The notes beneath the pieces were generated by a model. It was not told the DNA's origin, did no database searches, and worked only from the letters and a program-made list of their open reading frames with translations. A program made the translations under genes and the position numbers. Shown piece after piece: positions 45,072 through 56,460 of a DNA stretch of 64,000 nucleotides (position 1 is its first letter; every line of letters begins with the position of its first letter). Source of the DNA: Rhizophagus irregularis (Eukaryota > Glomeromycota > Glomeromycetes > Glomerales > Glomeraceae); assembly GCF_026210795.1 (NCBI RefSeq), contig NC_089436.1:3038001-3102000 (forward strand), given 5' to 3'.

Positions 45072-45665
45072 GATTCTTATTATTAATAATGATATTTTTT
45101 TGTATCAAGCTCAATATAATAGACTAACATAATTACTTATTTATTAATTTTTTGTAACAATAGATCGTTATAATTAATTTTTTCTGGGGAATTTTTTTAT
45201 TCAATGACAATAGGTCGTTATAATTAATTTTCTGAGAATTTTTTTTTCATATTAATTAGTGAGATATTTTTTTTTCTAGAGGATGTAATTTTTTTTAATG
45301 CCATAATGGAATTTTTTAAGATAAAAAAAAGATTTTTTTATAACAATGTACCAATAAACTACTTATACAAAGTTGAATTTGTAAATTTCACAGTACTGCA
45401 ACATTTGTTTCGTGTGATAAATAAAATTTGCATTTAATAATAATACTTTATATACTGTATAACATTTGCACACAATTCATTGTTTTTTGTATAATCATAT
45501 AAATTGTATAATTTATTACATTTATTTCCTACTAATGCCATCATAATAATAATAAAAACTAGACCTATCCATACTACATTGAAAATAAAATATAAGTGTA
45601 GTAATTATTACTCTCTTACTTGATGAGCAAGTATCATCCCCGGCGCAACGCGACGGGTTATGCTT
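45072..45665. repeat. Dispersed repeat, copy 2 (see 41.38-41.86 kb)
   Basis: Direct second copy of the non-coding repeat described at 41382-41855, longer by about 100 bp owing to repeated GGTCGTTATAATTAATTTTC-like segments. It ends near the GC-richer CCCCGGCGCAACGCGACGGG. Confidence 0.7.
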
Positions 45666-46031
45666 AGTTTTATATAAAGAAAATTAAATTTTGAATTAGG
45701 GACAATACATAAGTTCTAAAGTATAACTTCTTTGAAATTTATAAATTCTATCCACGCAATAGCAGTCAACCTCCAATGGAATGGTTTAAATTATTGGCTG
45801 ATGGTTTCTTCGTCCATAGTAGAAATTTTTTACGCCCATAAACTCACAGCAAATTAAATTAGCAAACCACACGACTCTATAACCTATGTTGAATTTATTA
45901 ACTGTGAGACAACTGACACTATTGATTATTATTGCATTTATTGTCATTTTATACATGATTGCTATTTTTGTACTATACACCATTAGAAACTCTAGATCCG
46001 AAATATATAGTATAAAGGTCAGAGGCGGCCA

Positions 46032-46067
46032 ATACGCATTTTTTTCAGGGTCGGAATTATGATAATT
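46032..46067. repeat. Short dispersed repeat (inverted copy at 52.75 kb)
   Basis: A 33-36 bp block (TACGCATTTTTT, CAGGGTCGGAATTATGATAAT) is matched in inverted orientation at 52748-52780 with few differences. Both are followed by a variant of GGTCAG. This is probably the end of a mobile element family scattered in the genome. A 107-codon minus frame (45786-46109) runs across this copy and is therefore unlikely to be a host gene. Confidence 0.55.
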
Positions 46068-46929
46068 TCGGTCAGGATCTAAAAAAGTCAATAGTTTCTC
46101 ACCAAGCATTATCTATAAAAGGAAAGATATTCGTATATATATATATATATATGATTTTTCGCTAGTTGTACACAAACTCTATCAGGGCCCTGGAAACTCT
46201 TTCTTCAAATAGAGACGCATATATTTAACTAATTATAGTTAATTTATTATATATTTATCCTATTTATTATCGTTTATAAAAAGATTTTAATATTCCATTT
46301 CTTTATCATATTAGTTAAAACCATCATGAACGAAATCTTTGGAACATTTCGAAGATGATGAAAAGACTATATATACAAACTTAAAATGTTGCTTGTACTG
46401 TATAAATGTAACAATAAATTCTTATAGGGTCGAAGACTAGAAGTGTTTTATACTTTAAATAATTATCTTATTTTCGAGCAAAAATATTTTAATAAAGTAT
46501 ATGTAAAACATTCAATACACATAGTAAATCTAGAATTCAAATTTTTATTATTTATTGAATTTATTTGTCATGAAATTTATTGAATTATGATGACACTAGA
46601 GAAATACTATGTCCGATCAGATTAAATTTAAATAATTTATTTACACTATTTTTTTTATAATGAAAGTCTGTTATTGATTACGATTTTAATAAGTCAACTA
46701 AAATTTTTAGTTCGTTCATATAAATGACAGAATCCGATTAATTTTTTTGATCAATGAATATTTTTAAGAAATACTATTTCAATATAACATAATCAGAAAA
46801 TGGGAAATGGGGTCAAAAACTAGTATCGTAAATACAGTATTGATATCGAAATTCTTGAATAGACTTGATATAACGAACGATATGTACTAGATAACATGGC
46901 TTTCTTTTTCATTATCATACCTACACTTA

Positions 46930-47079
46930 GGGCAGTGACATTTATTATGTAATATCCATTTACTATAAACTCATACCTACCCACCCATGTAATATGAAAA
47001 ATCTTACGTTACACTTATATGTTATATGACTTTCAAATACCTCCCACCCTAAAATATTACGTAATAAATGTCACTGCCC
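46930..47079. mobile_element. 150 bp MITE with TTA target duplication (PIF/Harbinger-like)
   Basis: The left end GGGCAGTGACATTTATTA and the right end, read on the opposite strand, agree over about 27 of 28 bases (…TATTATGTAATAT against …TATTACGTAATAT). The element is flanked by TTA on both sides (46927-46929 and 47080-47082), the 3 bp duplication typical of PIF/Harbinger and Tourist-like MITEs. The interior has no reading frame. It lies about 330 bp downstream of the second Sel1 gene. Confidence 0.85.
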
Positions 47080-47411
47080 TTACAGTAAATTCGATTAAGA
47101 GGTCTGCTGGACTAAGGATTTTCTTCAGAACGAACGCTTAATAAGTATTTCGCCAGTGATTTGACGAATACACACATTTTAATATTTAAAAAGATATAAG
47201 TTTACATAAGTAATCAGCTATTGCTATTTAATGAAACCTTAATGCTTTAATCAAATAGACGGATAAATATCTTTTTTTTCAATTTTTTAACTAGAAATTA
47301 GAAATAAGACTTTTACAAATTTTAAAATTGATTTTATAAATAAATATTGTAGTTAAGTATAAATAGTATAAATTAATTTTAAAGATAAGTCAAATACTTT
47401 GAGAAAATACT

Positions 47412-50400
47412 TCAACCTTGAATTTCTAGTTGTTGTACAAGTATATCCAACTTCTCTTGAACATCTAAACATCCATTTTCTACAACTTTTTTATACCAGT
47501 AAATAGCGTTTTCCACACTTTTATCAGTCCCTTCGCCTTGTTCATATAAAAATGCAAGATTTCTTTGTGCATTGATGTTTCCTCCTTCTGCAGCTATTTT
47601 ATAAGACTCAAATGCCTTTACTTTATCAACATCGATACAAATTCCTTTTTCATTAAAATATCCAAGTTTATATTGAGCATCAATAAATCCTTGATCGGCT
47701 GATTTTTTATAAAATTCAAATGCTCTACTTTGATTTTTGAAAATACCCTTTCCTAATTCATAAAATTCACCCAATTTATATAATGCAAGTTTATTATTAT
47801 TTTCTGCAGCTTTATGATACCAATAACAAACTTTATCTAAATCATTTACCAATTCCTCTTCATTTTCAATGAGATTAACTTGAATATTTTTTCCAGCTGC
47901 TTCATTATACAATTCAAACCCTTTTTCTTTATCAACTTCAGTTCCAATACCATTTACATAACAATATCCAAGGTAAAATTTAGATTCCTTATATCCATCT
48001 TCGGCTGATTTCTCAAAATATTCAAATGCTTTAATTAGATCTTTATTCACACCATTTCCTAGTTCATAACATTCACCTAAATTATATAATGCTGTTTTAC
48101 ATCCACCCTCTGCTGCTTTGTTATACCAATCAATGGCTTTTTCTAAATCTTTCTCAATTCCTTTACCACATTCATATAAATGACCAAGGTTAGTTTGTGC
48201 AGGAACATGCTTTTTTTCAGCTGCTATTTTATATAACTCAAATGCTTTTGCTTCATCAGTATCAGTTCCGATTCCTTCATGATAACAATATCCAAGACTA
48301 AATAGGCCATCTAAATATTCTTTATCGGCTGATTTTTTATAATATTCAAAAGCTTTTCTTTCATCTTTTTCAACACCTTTACCAAATTGATAACAATTAG
48401 CTAAATTATATAATGCTATTTCACTTCCATTCTCTGCTGCTTTACTGTACCAGTAAACAGCCTTTTCTAAATTTATTTCAGTACCTTCACCATTCTCATA
48501 TAATATTCCTAAATCATTCTGTGTGATAACATGTCCTTTTTCAGCAGTAATAACATATAGTTCAAAAGCTTTTATTTTATCAACTTCTATACCAATTCCT
48601 TTGAAATAACAATATCCAAGTTGATATTGAGCATTCAAATATCCTTGATCAGCTGCTTTTTTATAATATTCAAAAGCTTTATTTTCATCTTTTTCAACAC
48701 CTGTTCCATACTTATAACATCTGCCTAAATTATATTGTGCAACTTCACTTCCGTTTTCTGCTGATTTATTATACCAGTAAATAGCTCTTTCTAAATTCAC
48801 TTCTGTACCTTGACCATGTTCATATAAGTAACCAAGATAAGTTTGTGCTGAGGCAGATTCTTTTTCTGCTGCTATATTAAATAATTCAAATGCTTTTGTC
48901 TTATCAACTTCAGTACCAATTCCATTATAATAACAATATCCTAATTCATACTGAGCTTTTAAATATTCTTGATCAGCTGCTTTTTTATAATATTCAAATG
49001 CCTTACCCTCGTCCTTTTCAACTCCTAATCCAAATTGATAATAATATGCTAGGTTATATTGTGCTATACAATATCCATTTTCTGCAGCTTTATTGTACCA
49101 ATAAAAAGCTTTTTCTACATTCATCTCAGTTCCTATACCACATCCATATAGAATTCCAAGATTATTCTGTGCAGCATTATATCCTTTATCGGCTGCTATA
49201 CTATATAATTCAAATGCTTTTGTTTCATTAACTTCAGTACCAATTCCTTTAGAATAACAATATCCTAATTCAAATTGAGCTTCTAAATATTCTTTATTAG
49301 CTGCTTTTTTAAAACATTCAAATGCTTTTGTTTCATTAACTTCAGTACCAATTCCTTTATCATAACAATATCCTAATTGAAATTGAGCTTCTAAATATTC
49401 TTTATCAGCTGCTTTTTTATAATATTCAAATGCTTTGACTTTATCCTCTTCAACTCCTATTCCAAATTGGTAATGGCATCCTAATTCAAATTGTGCTACT
49501 TCATATCCGTTTTCTGCTGCTTTAATAAGCCAATAAACTGATTTTCCTAAATCTACTCCTGTACCTTCACCATTTCTGTATATATTTCCAAGATTATATT
49601 GTGCGATAGTATGTTCTTTTGTAGCCGCTACCTTATATAGATTGAATGCTTTAGTTTTATTAATTTTAGTACCAATTCCTTTATCATAGCAACATCCTAA
49701 TTCAAATTGAGCTTCTAAGTATTCTTGATTAGCTGATTTTTTGTAATACTCAAACGCTTTTTTCTCATCATTTTCTCTATTTTTAAAACAATTACCCAAA
49801 TTATATTGCGCTACTTTATTTCCATTTTCTGCTGCCTTACTGTACCAGTAAATAGCTTTTTCTAAGTCCTTCTCTATTCCAATTTCATTTTGGTAATAAT
49901 TACCTAATATATATTGTGCTGGTGAATAACCTTCTTTAGCTGATTTAAGATACCATTCAAAGGCTGTTTTGTTGTCTTTATTAACTCCCATTCCATTTTG
50001 ATAACAAACACCTAAGTTATACTGTGCATGTAAATCACCTTTATTAGCAGCTTTTAAGTACCATTCAAATGCTTTCTCTTCATCTTTTGTTATTCCAATC
50101 CCATTTTGATAACAATAACCTATGTTATTTTGTGCGTCAGAATTCCCTCCTTCCGCTGATTTTAAATAAAATTCAAATGCTTTAAATTCATCTTTCTTTT
50201 TTCCTACTCCATGTTGATAACAATAACCTAAATTGTTTAGCTCTACTAACTCTTTCTTTTCCATTTGATTTTCATTAATACCTTTATCTTTTGATTCAAA
50301 ATATTTTTCCATAGTACTTATCTCATTCTTGCATATATTTATTTCTAATCCATCAAAATTTTCGACCTGATTATATGACATAATATATGTATTTTCATAA

Positions 50401-50849
50401 TAATCAGATTCTTTTGCGATCAAATCTCTCTTATTTAAAATAATATCTTTATAATAATAAAATGATAATAAATATTTTGAAATAATAATATTTAATAATT
50501 GATACATAGAAGAAATCGATTTTCTATCTTCGTCCTTATTATTATTAATTGATAATAAATATAATTTTAATGATTTATTTTTATCAATAATTATCGTACC
50601 ACCTATATCATGTTCATAAAAAAATCCTATTAAACTTGAAAACCAATTATAATTCTCTTCATGATCTTCCATTAATTTTAAAATTATTTCAGGATTTTTT
50701 TCATTAATATTAAAATAATCTTGTACCCATTCTTTTAAAATATTTTCAAATTTTTCATAATTATCTATTTTAATTATACGATGATAAAAATCTTTTAAAA
50801 AATCTTTTAAAAAAGTTTCATCATCTTTTAAATTATTGTTTGATGTCAT
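47412..50849 (-). CDS. Sel1-like repeat protein, 1,145 aa
   Basis: A single-exon paralogue of the 858 aa Sel1 gene. The N-terminal domain (about 210 residues) keeps the same segments (FLKDFYHRIIKI, NWFSSLIGFFYEHDIG, YLLSFYYYKDIIL). About 25 Sel1 repeats follow (first unit near residue 213, NLGYCYQHGVG), against about 17 in the shorter gene. The same irregular spacer repeat (EEELVNDLDKVCYWYHKAAE) occurs near the end, followed by the same three final repeats. The eight extra repeats lie in the middle of the solenoid, as expected from unequal exchange between repeats. No signal peptide or membrane segment is seen; a cytosolic scaffold role is inferred. The start ATG (50849) is the first Met, and the protein aligns with its paralogue from residue 1. 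Confidence 0.92.
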   Translation of the reverse strand: MTSNNNLKDDETFLKDFLKDFYHRIIKIDNYEKFENILKEWVQDYFNINEKNPEIILKLMEDHEENYNWFSSLIGFFYEHDIGGTIIIDKNKSLKLYLLSINNNKDEDRKSISSMYQLLNIIISKYLLSFYYYKDIILNKRDLIAKESDYYENTYIMSYNQVENFDGLEINICKNEISTMEKYFESKDKGINENQMEKKELVELNNLGYCYQHGVGKKKDEFKAFEFYLKSAEGGNSDAQNNIGYCYQNGIGITKDEEKAFEWYLKAANKGDLHAQYNLGVCYQNGMGVNKDNKTAFEWYLKSAKEGYSPAQYILGNYYQNEIGIEKDLEKAIYWYSKAAENGNKVAQYNLGNCFKNRENDEKKAFEYYKKSANQEYLEAQFELGCCYDKGIGTKINKTKAFNLYKVAATKEHTIAQYNLGNIYRNGEGTGVDLGKSVYWLIKAAENGYEVAQFELGCHYQFGIGVEEDKVKAFEYYKKAADKEYLEAQFQLGYCYDKGIGTEVNETKAFECFKKAANKEYLEAQFELGYCYSKGIGTEVNETKAFELYSIAADKGYNAAQNNLGILYGCGIGTEMNVEKAFYWYNKAAENGYCIAQYNLAYYYQFGLGVEKDEGKAFEYYKKAADQEYLKAQYELGYCYYNGIGTEVDKTKAFELFNIAAEKESASAQTYLGYLYEHGQGTEVNLERAIYWYNKSAENGSEVAQYNLGRCYKYGTGVEKDENKAFEYYKKAADQGYLNAQYQLGYCYFKGIGIEVDKIKAFELYVITAEKGHVITQNDLGILYENGEGTEINLEKAVYWYSKAAENGSEIALYNLANCYQFGKGVEKDERKAFEYYKKSADKEYLDGLFSLGYCYHEGIGTDTDEAKAFELYKIAAEKKHVPAQTNLGHLYECGKGIEKDLEKAIDWYNKAAEGGCKTALYNLGECYELGNGVNKDLIKAFEYFEKSAEDGYKESKFYLGYCYVNGIGTEVDKEKGFELYNEAAGKNIQVNLIENEEELVNDLDKVCYWYHKAAENNNKLALYKLGEFYELGKGIFKNQSRAFEFYKKSADQGFIDAQYKLGYFNEKGICIDVDKVKAFESYKIAAEGGNINAQRNLAFLYEQGEGTDKSVENAIYWYKKVVENGCLDVQEKLDILVQQLEIQG

Positions 50850-51514
50850 TGTATTTTTTTTTCTTTTTGAGAAACTTTATGAATTGTATTTGTTAAAAAA
50901 AAAGGAAAAAAAAAGAAAGGCCTAGATTCGTACGTGAAATTTTATTATTGCAGTACAATTGGGTACACTACATTATTGTATTACAATCAAAAATTTCAAA
51001 AAAGTTAATTAGTCAATTATAAATGAAAAACGCGGTGTAACATATTTAGTTACGCAATTTAAAATAAAATTAAGTACCAATCTCTTGTCGCATTATGATT
51101 ACACAACTGCAAATATATTACAAAAACGTGATAATAAGTCACGTGGCCATTTCTTTACTGCGGAAATTTTATAATTAACTCTTTCACACGTATTACTCTG
51201 TACCGAACATCACTCTGAAAAAGATGATAATATACATGTTGCCTTATGTCCTTCACACCACCACAATATCTGAGAAAGTATTAAGAAAATACGTTGCGCT
51301 TTATTATACGAGGCTCTTGATATTAACCAGAGAGTTGACGGTTCCTCTCTGTTTGCTAATCTCACATCAATTATCGAATCACTATTTCGCATCCTCGTTT
51401 TTTGCTCATTCATAATATGATTCCGAGGGCCTTACGGGCCTCTTTTATAACTATATAGGAAGCCACAATCACGTGACAAATTTTTTAATTTCGTATATTA
51501 AAGACCTAATTTAA
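50850..51514. other. Upstream flank of the second Sel1 gene
   Basis: AT-rich, with A-runs just before the gene. A short minus frame (51210-51413, 67 codons) and its overlapping plus frame are not recognised. A TCACGTGA palindrome lies at 51469-51476. No clear TATA box; AATAATAAAA on the minus strand near 50,945 is a candidate only. Confidence 0.35.
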
Positions 51515-51871
51515 CGATTTATCTCACGGCGACGTGACGATAATTTCAAAGCCTGGGAACGATCATCCACGGGAATTACAAAACGATCCAAAATACATTA
51601 TAGGAGAAATTTCAAGCGTTTACCCACTTCATCCAATACGCCTGGTGCGAACGATCCACAAAGAGATCGTCACATTAACATTTTTGTTCCGCCTTATCAT
51701 AAACACAACCCTCGTATTGATCCGTCCGCTCACATACGTTGGACGTCATTAAATTTTTTACATTCAGGACTATGGACTTTACATAGAGATGAACTTTTAT
51801 TTGAACCAATAGATTTATTTGATATATTTCGGTTTAATTCTATTTATAAATTGCATAATAATCGTAATTAG
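51515..51871 (+). other. 118-codon open frame without ATG, possible exon or relic
   Basis: From just after a TAA at 51512-51514 to a TAG at 51869-51871 the plus strand is open with protein-like composition and balanced GC. It is Arg/Ser-rich at first, then HINIFVPPYHKHNPR, IRWTSLNFLHSGLW and ELLFEPIDLFDIF. Nothing is recognised. The absence of a Met makes it either an exon with unseen partners or a transposon-derived remnant. An overlapping 72-codon ATG frame (51534-51752) looks less protein-like. Confidence 0.35.
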
Positions 51872-54163
51872 TTTTTGTATATTTCTCTTTATATTCTTTT
51901 TTTTTTTACTTTTTTCTGGTGCGGAAACTTGGGTACTGATGTATTACTTTGATTCTATTATATAGTTTCTTTGTAATCTTTACTGGAACTTATAATATTA
52001 GTAGTAGCATTAACTACTATTGATCCGCAGTATTCCTAATGACCGAACTATACTCAATTGGCTGACCGATATCTCTATTTCCCATGCATCCAATAAATAT
52101 AAAATGATTAATGATTTCAATATCGGATGTCTAATAAAAAAGAAATATCGGCCATTAAGATCTTGCATATTTTTAATCGACTGAACATAACTTACTTTAT
52201 ATTTCTTTCTCTGAACCTTATTACAGTATTTAGCTACAAAATCGAGCAAACAATTATTATTAATTTATGAAAAGTTTTAGCCATACATATTTTTGAATAA
52301 AAAAATTTTATTATAAATTACAGAAAAAAAAAAATTGAATTATACAATCCTGTTAAAAATTTTTCTGTAAAAACTCCGTGAATATGTTACATTTACGGAA
52401 ATAACATGGAATAAAAAAACACGGAATAAATATTTTAGAGGGTAAGAACTTTTTTAAAACTTTTGGAGAGGCCTTTATAGTCTACATGTTCAAATCAATA
52501 GGACCCGGAAAAGTAGAAAAAGAAAAGTGTAGATCTTTCCTTTTTTGATAATTCCAGGCAGCATTGTATATTTCTGGCCCTGAGAAGATGCGTAGAGTGA
52601 GTGAGACAGGACCCAGAAATATATATAAAAGGGTCAGGTTCGAGTTTGCGTATTTTGTACTAAAAAATCATGAAAATCTTTCCTTTTTTAGATAATTTTT
52701 GATAATGCCGGTCAGAATTTTATTTCCTATTATAGTAGATGGCTAACATTATCATAATTCCGGCTCTGAAAAAATGCGTACAGCTCATAGTAAAAAAATT
52801 TTTTCATCACCTGATCCCTATATACATATTTCTGGGTCCTAGTGAGACTATTCGTCTATTCGTCTATTCGTATATTGCTCGGATCTCTAAATCAATTATT
52901 ATTCATGATAACATCAGACTTAAAAATTTTTTTCTTCGATGATAAGCTACAAGGAAAAAAAATTATTATTTTTTAATTAATACTTTTTTTACACGCATGA
53001 TTCATTTTGTAAAAAATTTTTTTTTTATTTCATTTTTATCATATCCTTGTCCTGAGCCTAAATTATTAAAATATGCGAATTTCATCAATATTATTTTTTA
53101 TCGTTCAATAAACAAATCTTTATAATTTATTGAATTTATTTAGCAAAAAATTTGAGGTCATGATGACGCTAGAGAAATTTGTTTAAATAATTTTTTTATA
53201 ATGAAAGACTGTTATTCAAAATCATACAAATAAGGTTTTAGTTTCTAATTATATAAATGATAAAATCTCATCCTGATATATTTTATTTCTAAAGAGTAGC
53301 ATTCTAAGTCTATTACAAATAAAAGTTGAAGGTACTCGCGTACGAAAAGGAACTAATATACGTGTACAGATCTTAGAATTTCATCCCAATTCAGGACCTC
53401 ATCCTTCGGTCAAAATCTCATCCTGACATTCGGCAAAAATTTATTTTTATACGAATGGGAATCACATGACCAAATAAAATAAATCAATGTTTGTAATTAT
53501 AGATAGGTAAGATAATGACGGTGCTCACCCTACCCTCAGCGAACGAGGCTAGGGGCACATTAAGTGGTACGTATAAATCAATAAGGATACTAGAAGTACA
53601 GTACCTAAACTATCGACAAACCACGAACTTAACACAATAACATAAAACTACAACTAAACTAATATTTAAAATAAAGAAAAAGACTAGAAATTCAAAATAG
53701 CCGAAAAAATACTGCCAAAAGTATTAATCCAGGATATCTTGAAAGTGTTAGATAATCCGAAGAGGATATATTAATATCGCAAGACATAATCAATACTAAC
53801 CGTCTAATCGTCTTACAATACAAATCATTTTCATTTCGGCATCACCATTAATCCACTATTAATCCTATGTTAATTTGTATGTATTACATGTCGTAATTTT
53901 TTAAACAACTCATAATTATAATAAGCCACCGATCTTTGTTGCTGTACATTGGAATGAGTTGTATGGTTTTGTTTTTTACGCAAAAACAAAAAAAAATGGA
54001 AAAATGACACGCAAAATTTACGTAATCGTGGAGCATGTGATGTAATGATACTTAGTTAGTGGTTAGTTATAGAGTAATTTTATTTACTTCTTAGGGATGT
54101 TAAAACCCAGTTAAGTTTCAGTCCAGTCCTGGAACTTTCAGTCCAAATAAGACTAAGTCTTTA
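51872..54163. other. Gene-free stretch with repeat fragments
   Basis: No accepted gene. It contains the inverted copy (52748-52780) of the repeat at 46.03 kb and related GGGTCC/AGACAGGACCCAGAAATATAT motifs near 52,500-52,630 and 52,830. It also has a GC-richer patch at 53,518-53,560 (TACCCTCAGCGAACGAGGCT) resembling the end of the 41.4/45.1 kb repeat. An 80-codon minus frame (52010-52249) is unrecognised. Confidence 0.4.
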
Positions 54164-54306
54164 TAGGACCGAGTCCCAATTTCAAATAGGAGTGAAGGTA
54201 CGGTACGATTAGTAAATAAATAACCATACCGTAACGGTATCAACAAATCGTAACGTAACTATTCAAATAATACCGTCCTAGGACCGAGACCTAATTTCAG
54301 ATAGGA
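54164..54306. repeat. 28 bp direct repeats flanking a palindromic core
   Basis: TAGGACCGAGTCCCAATTTC… (54164-54191) recurs as TAGGACCGAGACCTAATTTC… (54279-54306) with 25 of 28 bases the same. Between them are self-complementary pieces built from TACGGTACG and TACCGTAACGGTA. Related GGACCGG/CGGTTCAGTCC motifs recur at 54,630-54,730 and 55,388-55,440, so this is one piece of a wider nested repeat. Confidence 0.6.
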
Positions 54307-54739
54307 CCTTAACACTGATTTTTTGTTAGTTTTAGAAAGAATTAGGTAAGTTTTTTCGCTCATAAACACAAAGTGCATATCTCCATTTTCTAATAAAATT
54401 TATTAACTTTTGCGCATAAGAAACATTAAACCCAATTTTTAATTAAAAGAAATCTAGTTTTAATTAATTTATGTAATAAGATTTCTTTAATTAAAAAAAA
54501 ATGTTTTGAACTCGATTTTAATTAAAAAAATCTATATGTATTTAATAAAAAAATTTCAGATTTAATTAAAAATAATATAACCCTATTAGACCTGATTTTA
54601 ATTAGAAATTAAAGCTCTCGTCGGTTCAGTCCTAATTCAAAAATCCAGACTGAAAATTTAGATTGGCCAGTTTGGATTAAAATTTAATCTGGATTGAAAT
54701 ATTTGGTCCAGATTGCCAGATTGAATCGGACGGACCAGA

Positions 54740-55380
54740 TTAAACTTATTCTAAACAATGTTTTCAACGTCTAAAAAAGTTTTTTAGCCCATTTTATTAG
54801 AGAAAACGTTGAAAAATATTCAAGAACTTTTTTTTTTAGTTCTTAATAAAAAAACTTGAAAACCGTTATTAAACTTTTTTTTTCAGTTTATTTTAATGAA
54901 AAAACATTGAAACCCGCTTTATAATAAATCAAATGTTTTTTTAATTCGTTTTAGCAAAAAAATGTTAATAAAACGTTTTTACATTTAAAACATTTTTTTT
55001 AAATCCATTTCAATAAAAAAAATGTTGAAATCGTTTTATACTTTTATCTAATTCATTTTTAATAAATAAAACGTTTTTACGTTTAAAAACTTTTTTTCTA
55101 ATAAAAAAAAAAATTGAAAAATTATTTTTTTTAATCCGTGAATATTTTTTAATGTTTTATCAATCATCTTAATAAAAAAAAGTTTTCTTCAAACTGTTTT
55201 AATGACAAAACGTTAAAAACTTTTTTCTTTGATCATTTTAATGACAGTTAAAAAAAGTTTCTCTTTTAAATCGTTTTAATGATAGAAAAAAATATTTTTA
55301 CCATTCTTTTTAATTAACTTAATAATAAAATTGGTTTTTTTAATTAATTTTTAAAATAATAAAAAAATGTTTTTTTTAAA
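54740..55380. repeat. Degenerate A/T repeat with AAAACGTT motif
   Basis: AT-rich DNA in which AAAAAACGTT(G/A)AAA, its complement AACGTTTTTA and TTTTAAT(G/C)-type spacers recur about every 50-60 bp. No reading frame of interest. Sequences with CGGTTCAGT and CCAGACC flank it on both sides, so the block may be internal to one element. Confidence 0.45.
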
Positions 55381-55593
55381 TTATAAAGAACTGGACTGGA
55401 CCGGACCAAATTGAAGCAAAATTTTCGGTTCAGTTCCGAATTACTCTCCAACCTGCAATCCAGACCATTTAGACTATTTAGAGCTTTATATTAGAAAATA
55501 AATTGGGTATTAACTAAAACAAATATTAACTAATATTATTTATTTATACTTGGTATATATTTTTATTCCATTTAAATAAAAAACTGAGTGACA

Positions 55594-55830
55594 TTATTTT
55601 TGTAGATTTATCAGCCCATTATCTAGCCAACTTTTTAAGCATAATGACATTCGTGCTTTTTCAGGAAACAATCTGTTTCTTGTTGGATTTATTGTGTTTT
55701 TCGCTATACTAAATACTTGCTCGCTCGGGACGCTTGTAGCCTGAATGGATAAATAATCCTTTACCATACGCACAAGTGAATCAAAAAAGACAAAATCCGT
55801 TGTGGATAATCTATATAATCTAATACTTTT
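55594..55830 (-). pseudogene. hAT transposase C-terminal dimerisation domain fragment
   Basis: The minus strand is open for 78 codons ending in TAA at 55594-55596. The peptide contains VKDYLSIQATSVPSEQVFS, then NTINPTRNRLFPEKARMS, then LCLKSWLDNGLI, the hallmark string of the hAT family C-terminal dimerisation region (DYLxIPATSxPSERxFS…RxRLxPExxxxLxCLKSW). Nothing upstream retains the catalytic or BED zinc-finger regions; an in-frame stop closes the frame at its 5' end. It is the tail of a dead hAT transposase. Elements like it could have supplied transposase for the non-autonomous hAT copy at 3.4-4.2 kb, but no link between the two is shown. Confidence 0.85.
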
Positions 55831-56332
55831 TATTCATGCATAACTACTAAAAAATGGACTCGTGTCCAGGCGCAATAATGTGGCGCAGTAATGTGCAATT
55901 TAATTTTATCCGTTATTCAAGTAGCACGTAAGCGTTGACTTTTTATTTTTTTATTTATATAACAAATCATTTATTCCATTTATTTATATCTTTAATAGGC
56001 GAAGATATATTTTTAAACATTTTAATCAAGGATAATAATAAAATTACATATTATTTTCATTTATGCCAGATTCTATTTTTTTTTAATTCTTCTTTTTTTT
56101 ATTTTCATTATTAAGCTTCTTTATACTATTTTCTCTTAAAAAATTCAATAAAACATATTAAATTAAAAAACTTTTTAATAAAATGCGTAACTACATAAAT
56201 TTTTTTTTGTAAAAAATTGTTAAAAAACGGTAAATCATGGGACTTAAAAAAAAAATTTTTTGGAGATAATCATTTGATCGAGAAGGTGACCAAAGTACCA
56301 TTTTATGGCATTCAAATTTTAAACCCATATTT

Positions 56333-56412
56333 ATATATTATACATCATGTGACATTTTCAAAAAAAAACCCAGGTGATAATCGCCCAGGTGATATTTATT
56401 AGCAATTCCCAA
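56333..56412. repeat. Dispersed repeat fragment shared with 26.66 kb
   Basis: TACATCATGTGACAT followed by AATCGCCCAGG(T/C)GAT and then CAATTCCC occurs here and at 26655-26730 in the same orientation; this copy has an internal duplication of CCCAGGTGAT. It lies directly downstream of the kinase gene. Confidence 0.55.
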
Positions 56413-56460
56413 TAAATAATATGACATATAAAAAATAAATAAGAAAATTAAAAATTTTAA

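Noticed and set aside
45786-46109. 107-codon minus frame beginning MLGEKLLTFLDPD
   Set aside because: It runs through a dispersed repeat end (46032-46067) that recurs inverted at 52.75 kb, and no domain is seen.
52620-52640. Possible tRNA B box (GGTTCGAGTT)
   Set aside because: The motif lacks the following CC, and no acceptor stem, anticodon arm or A box could be placed around it.
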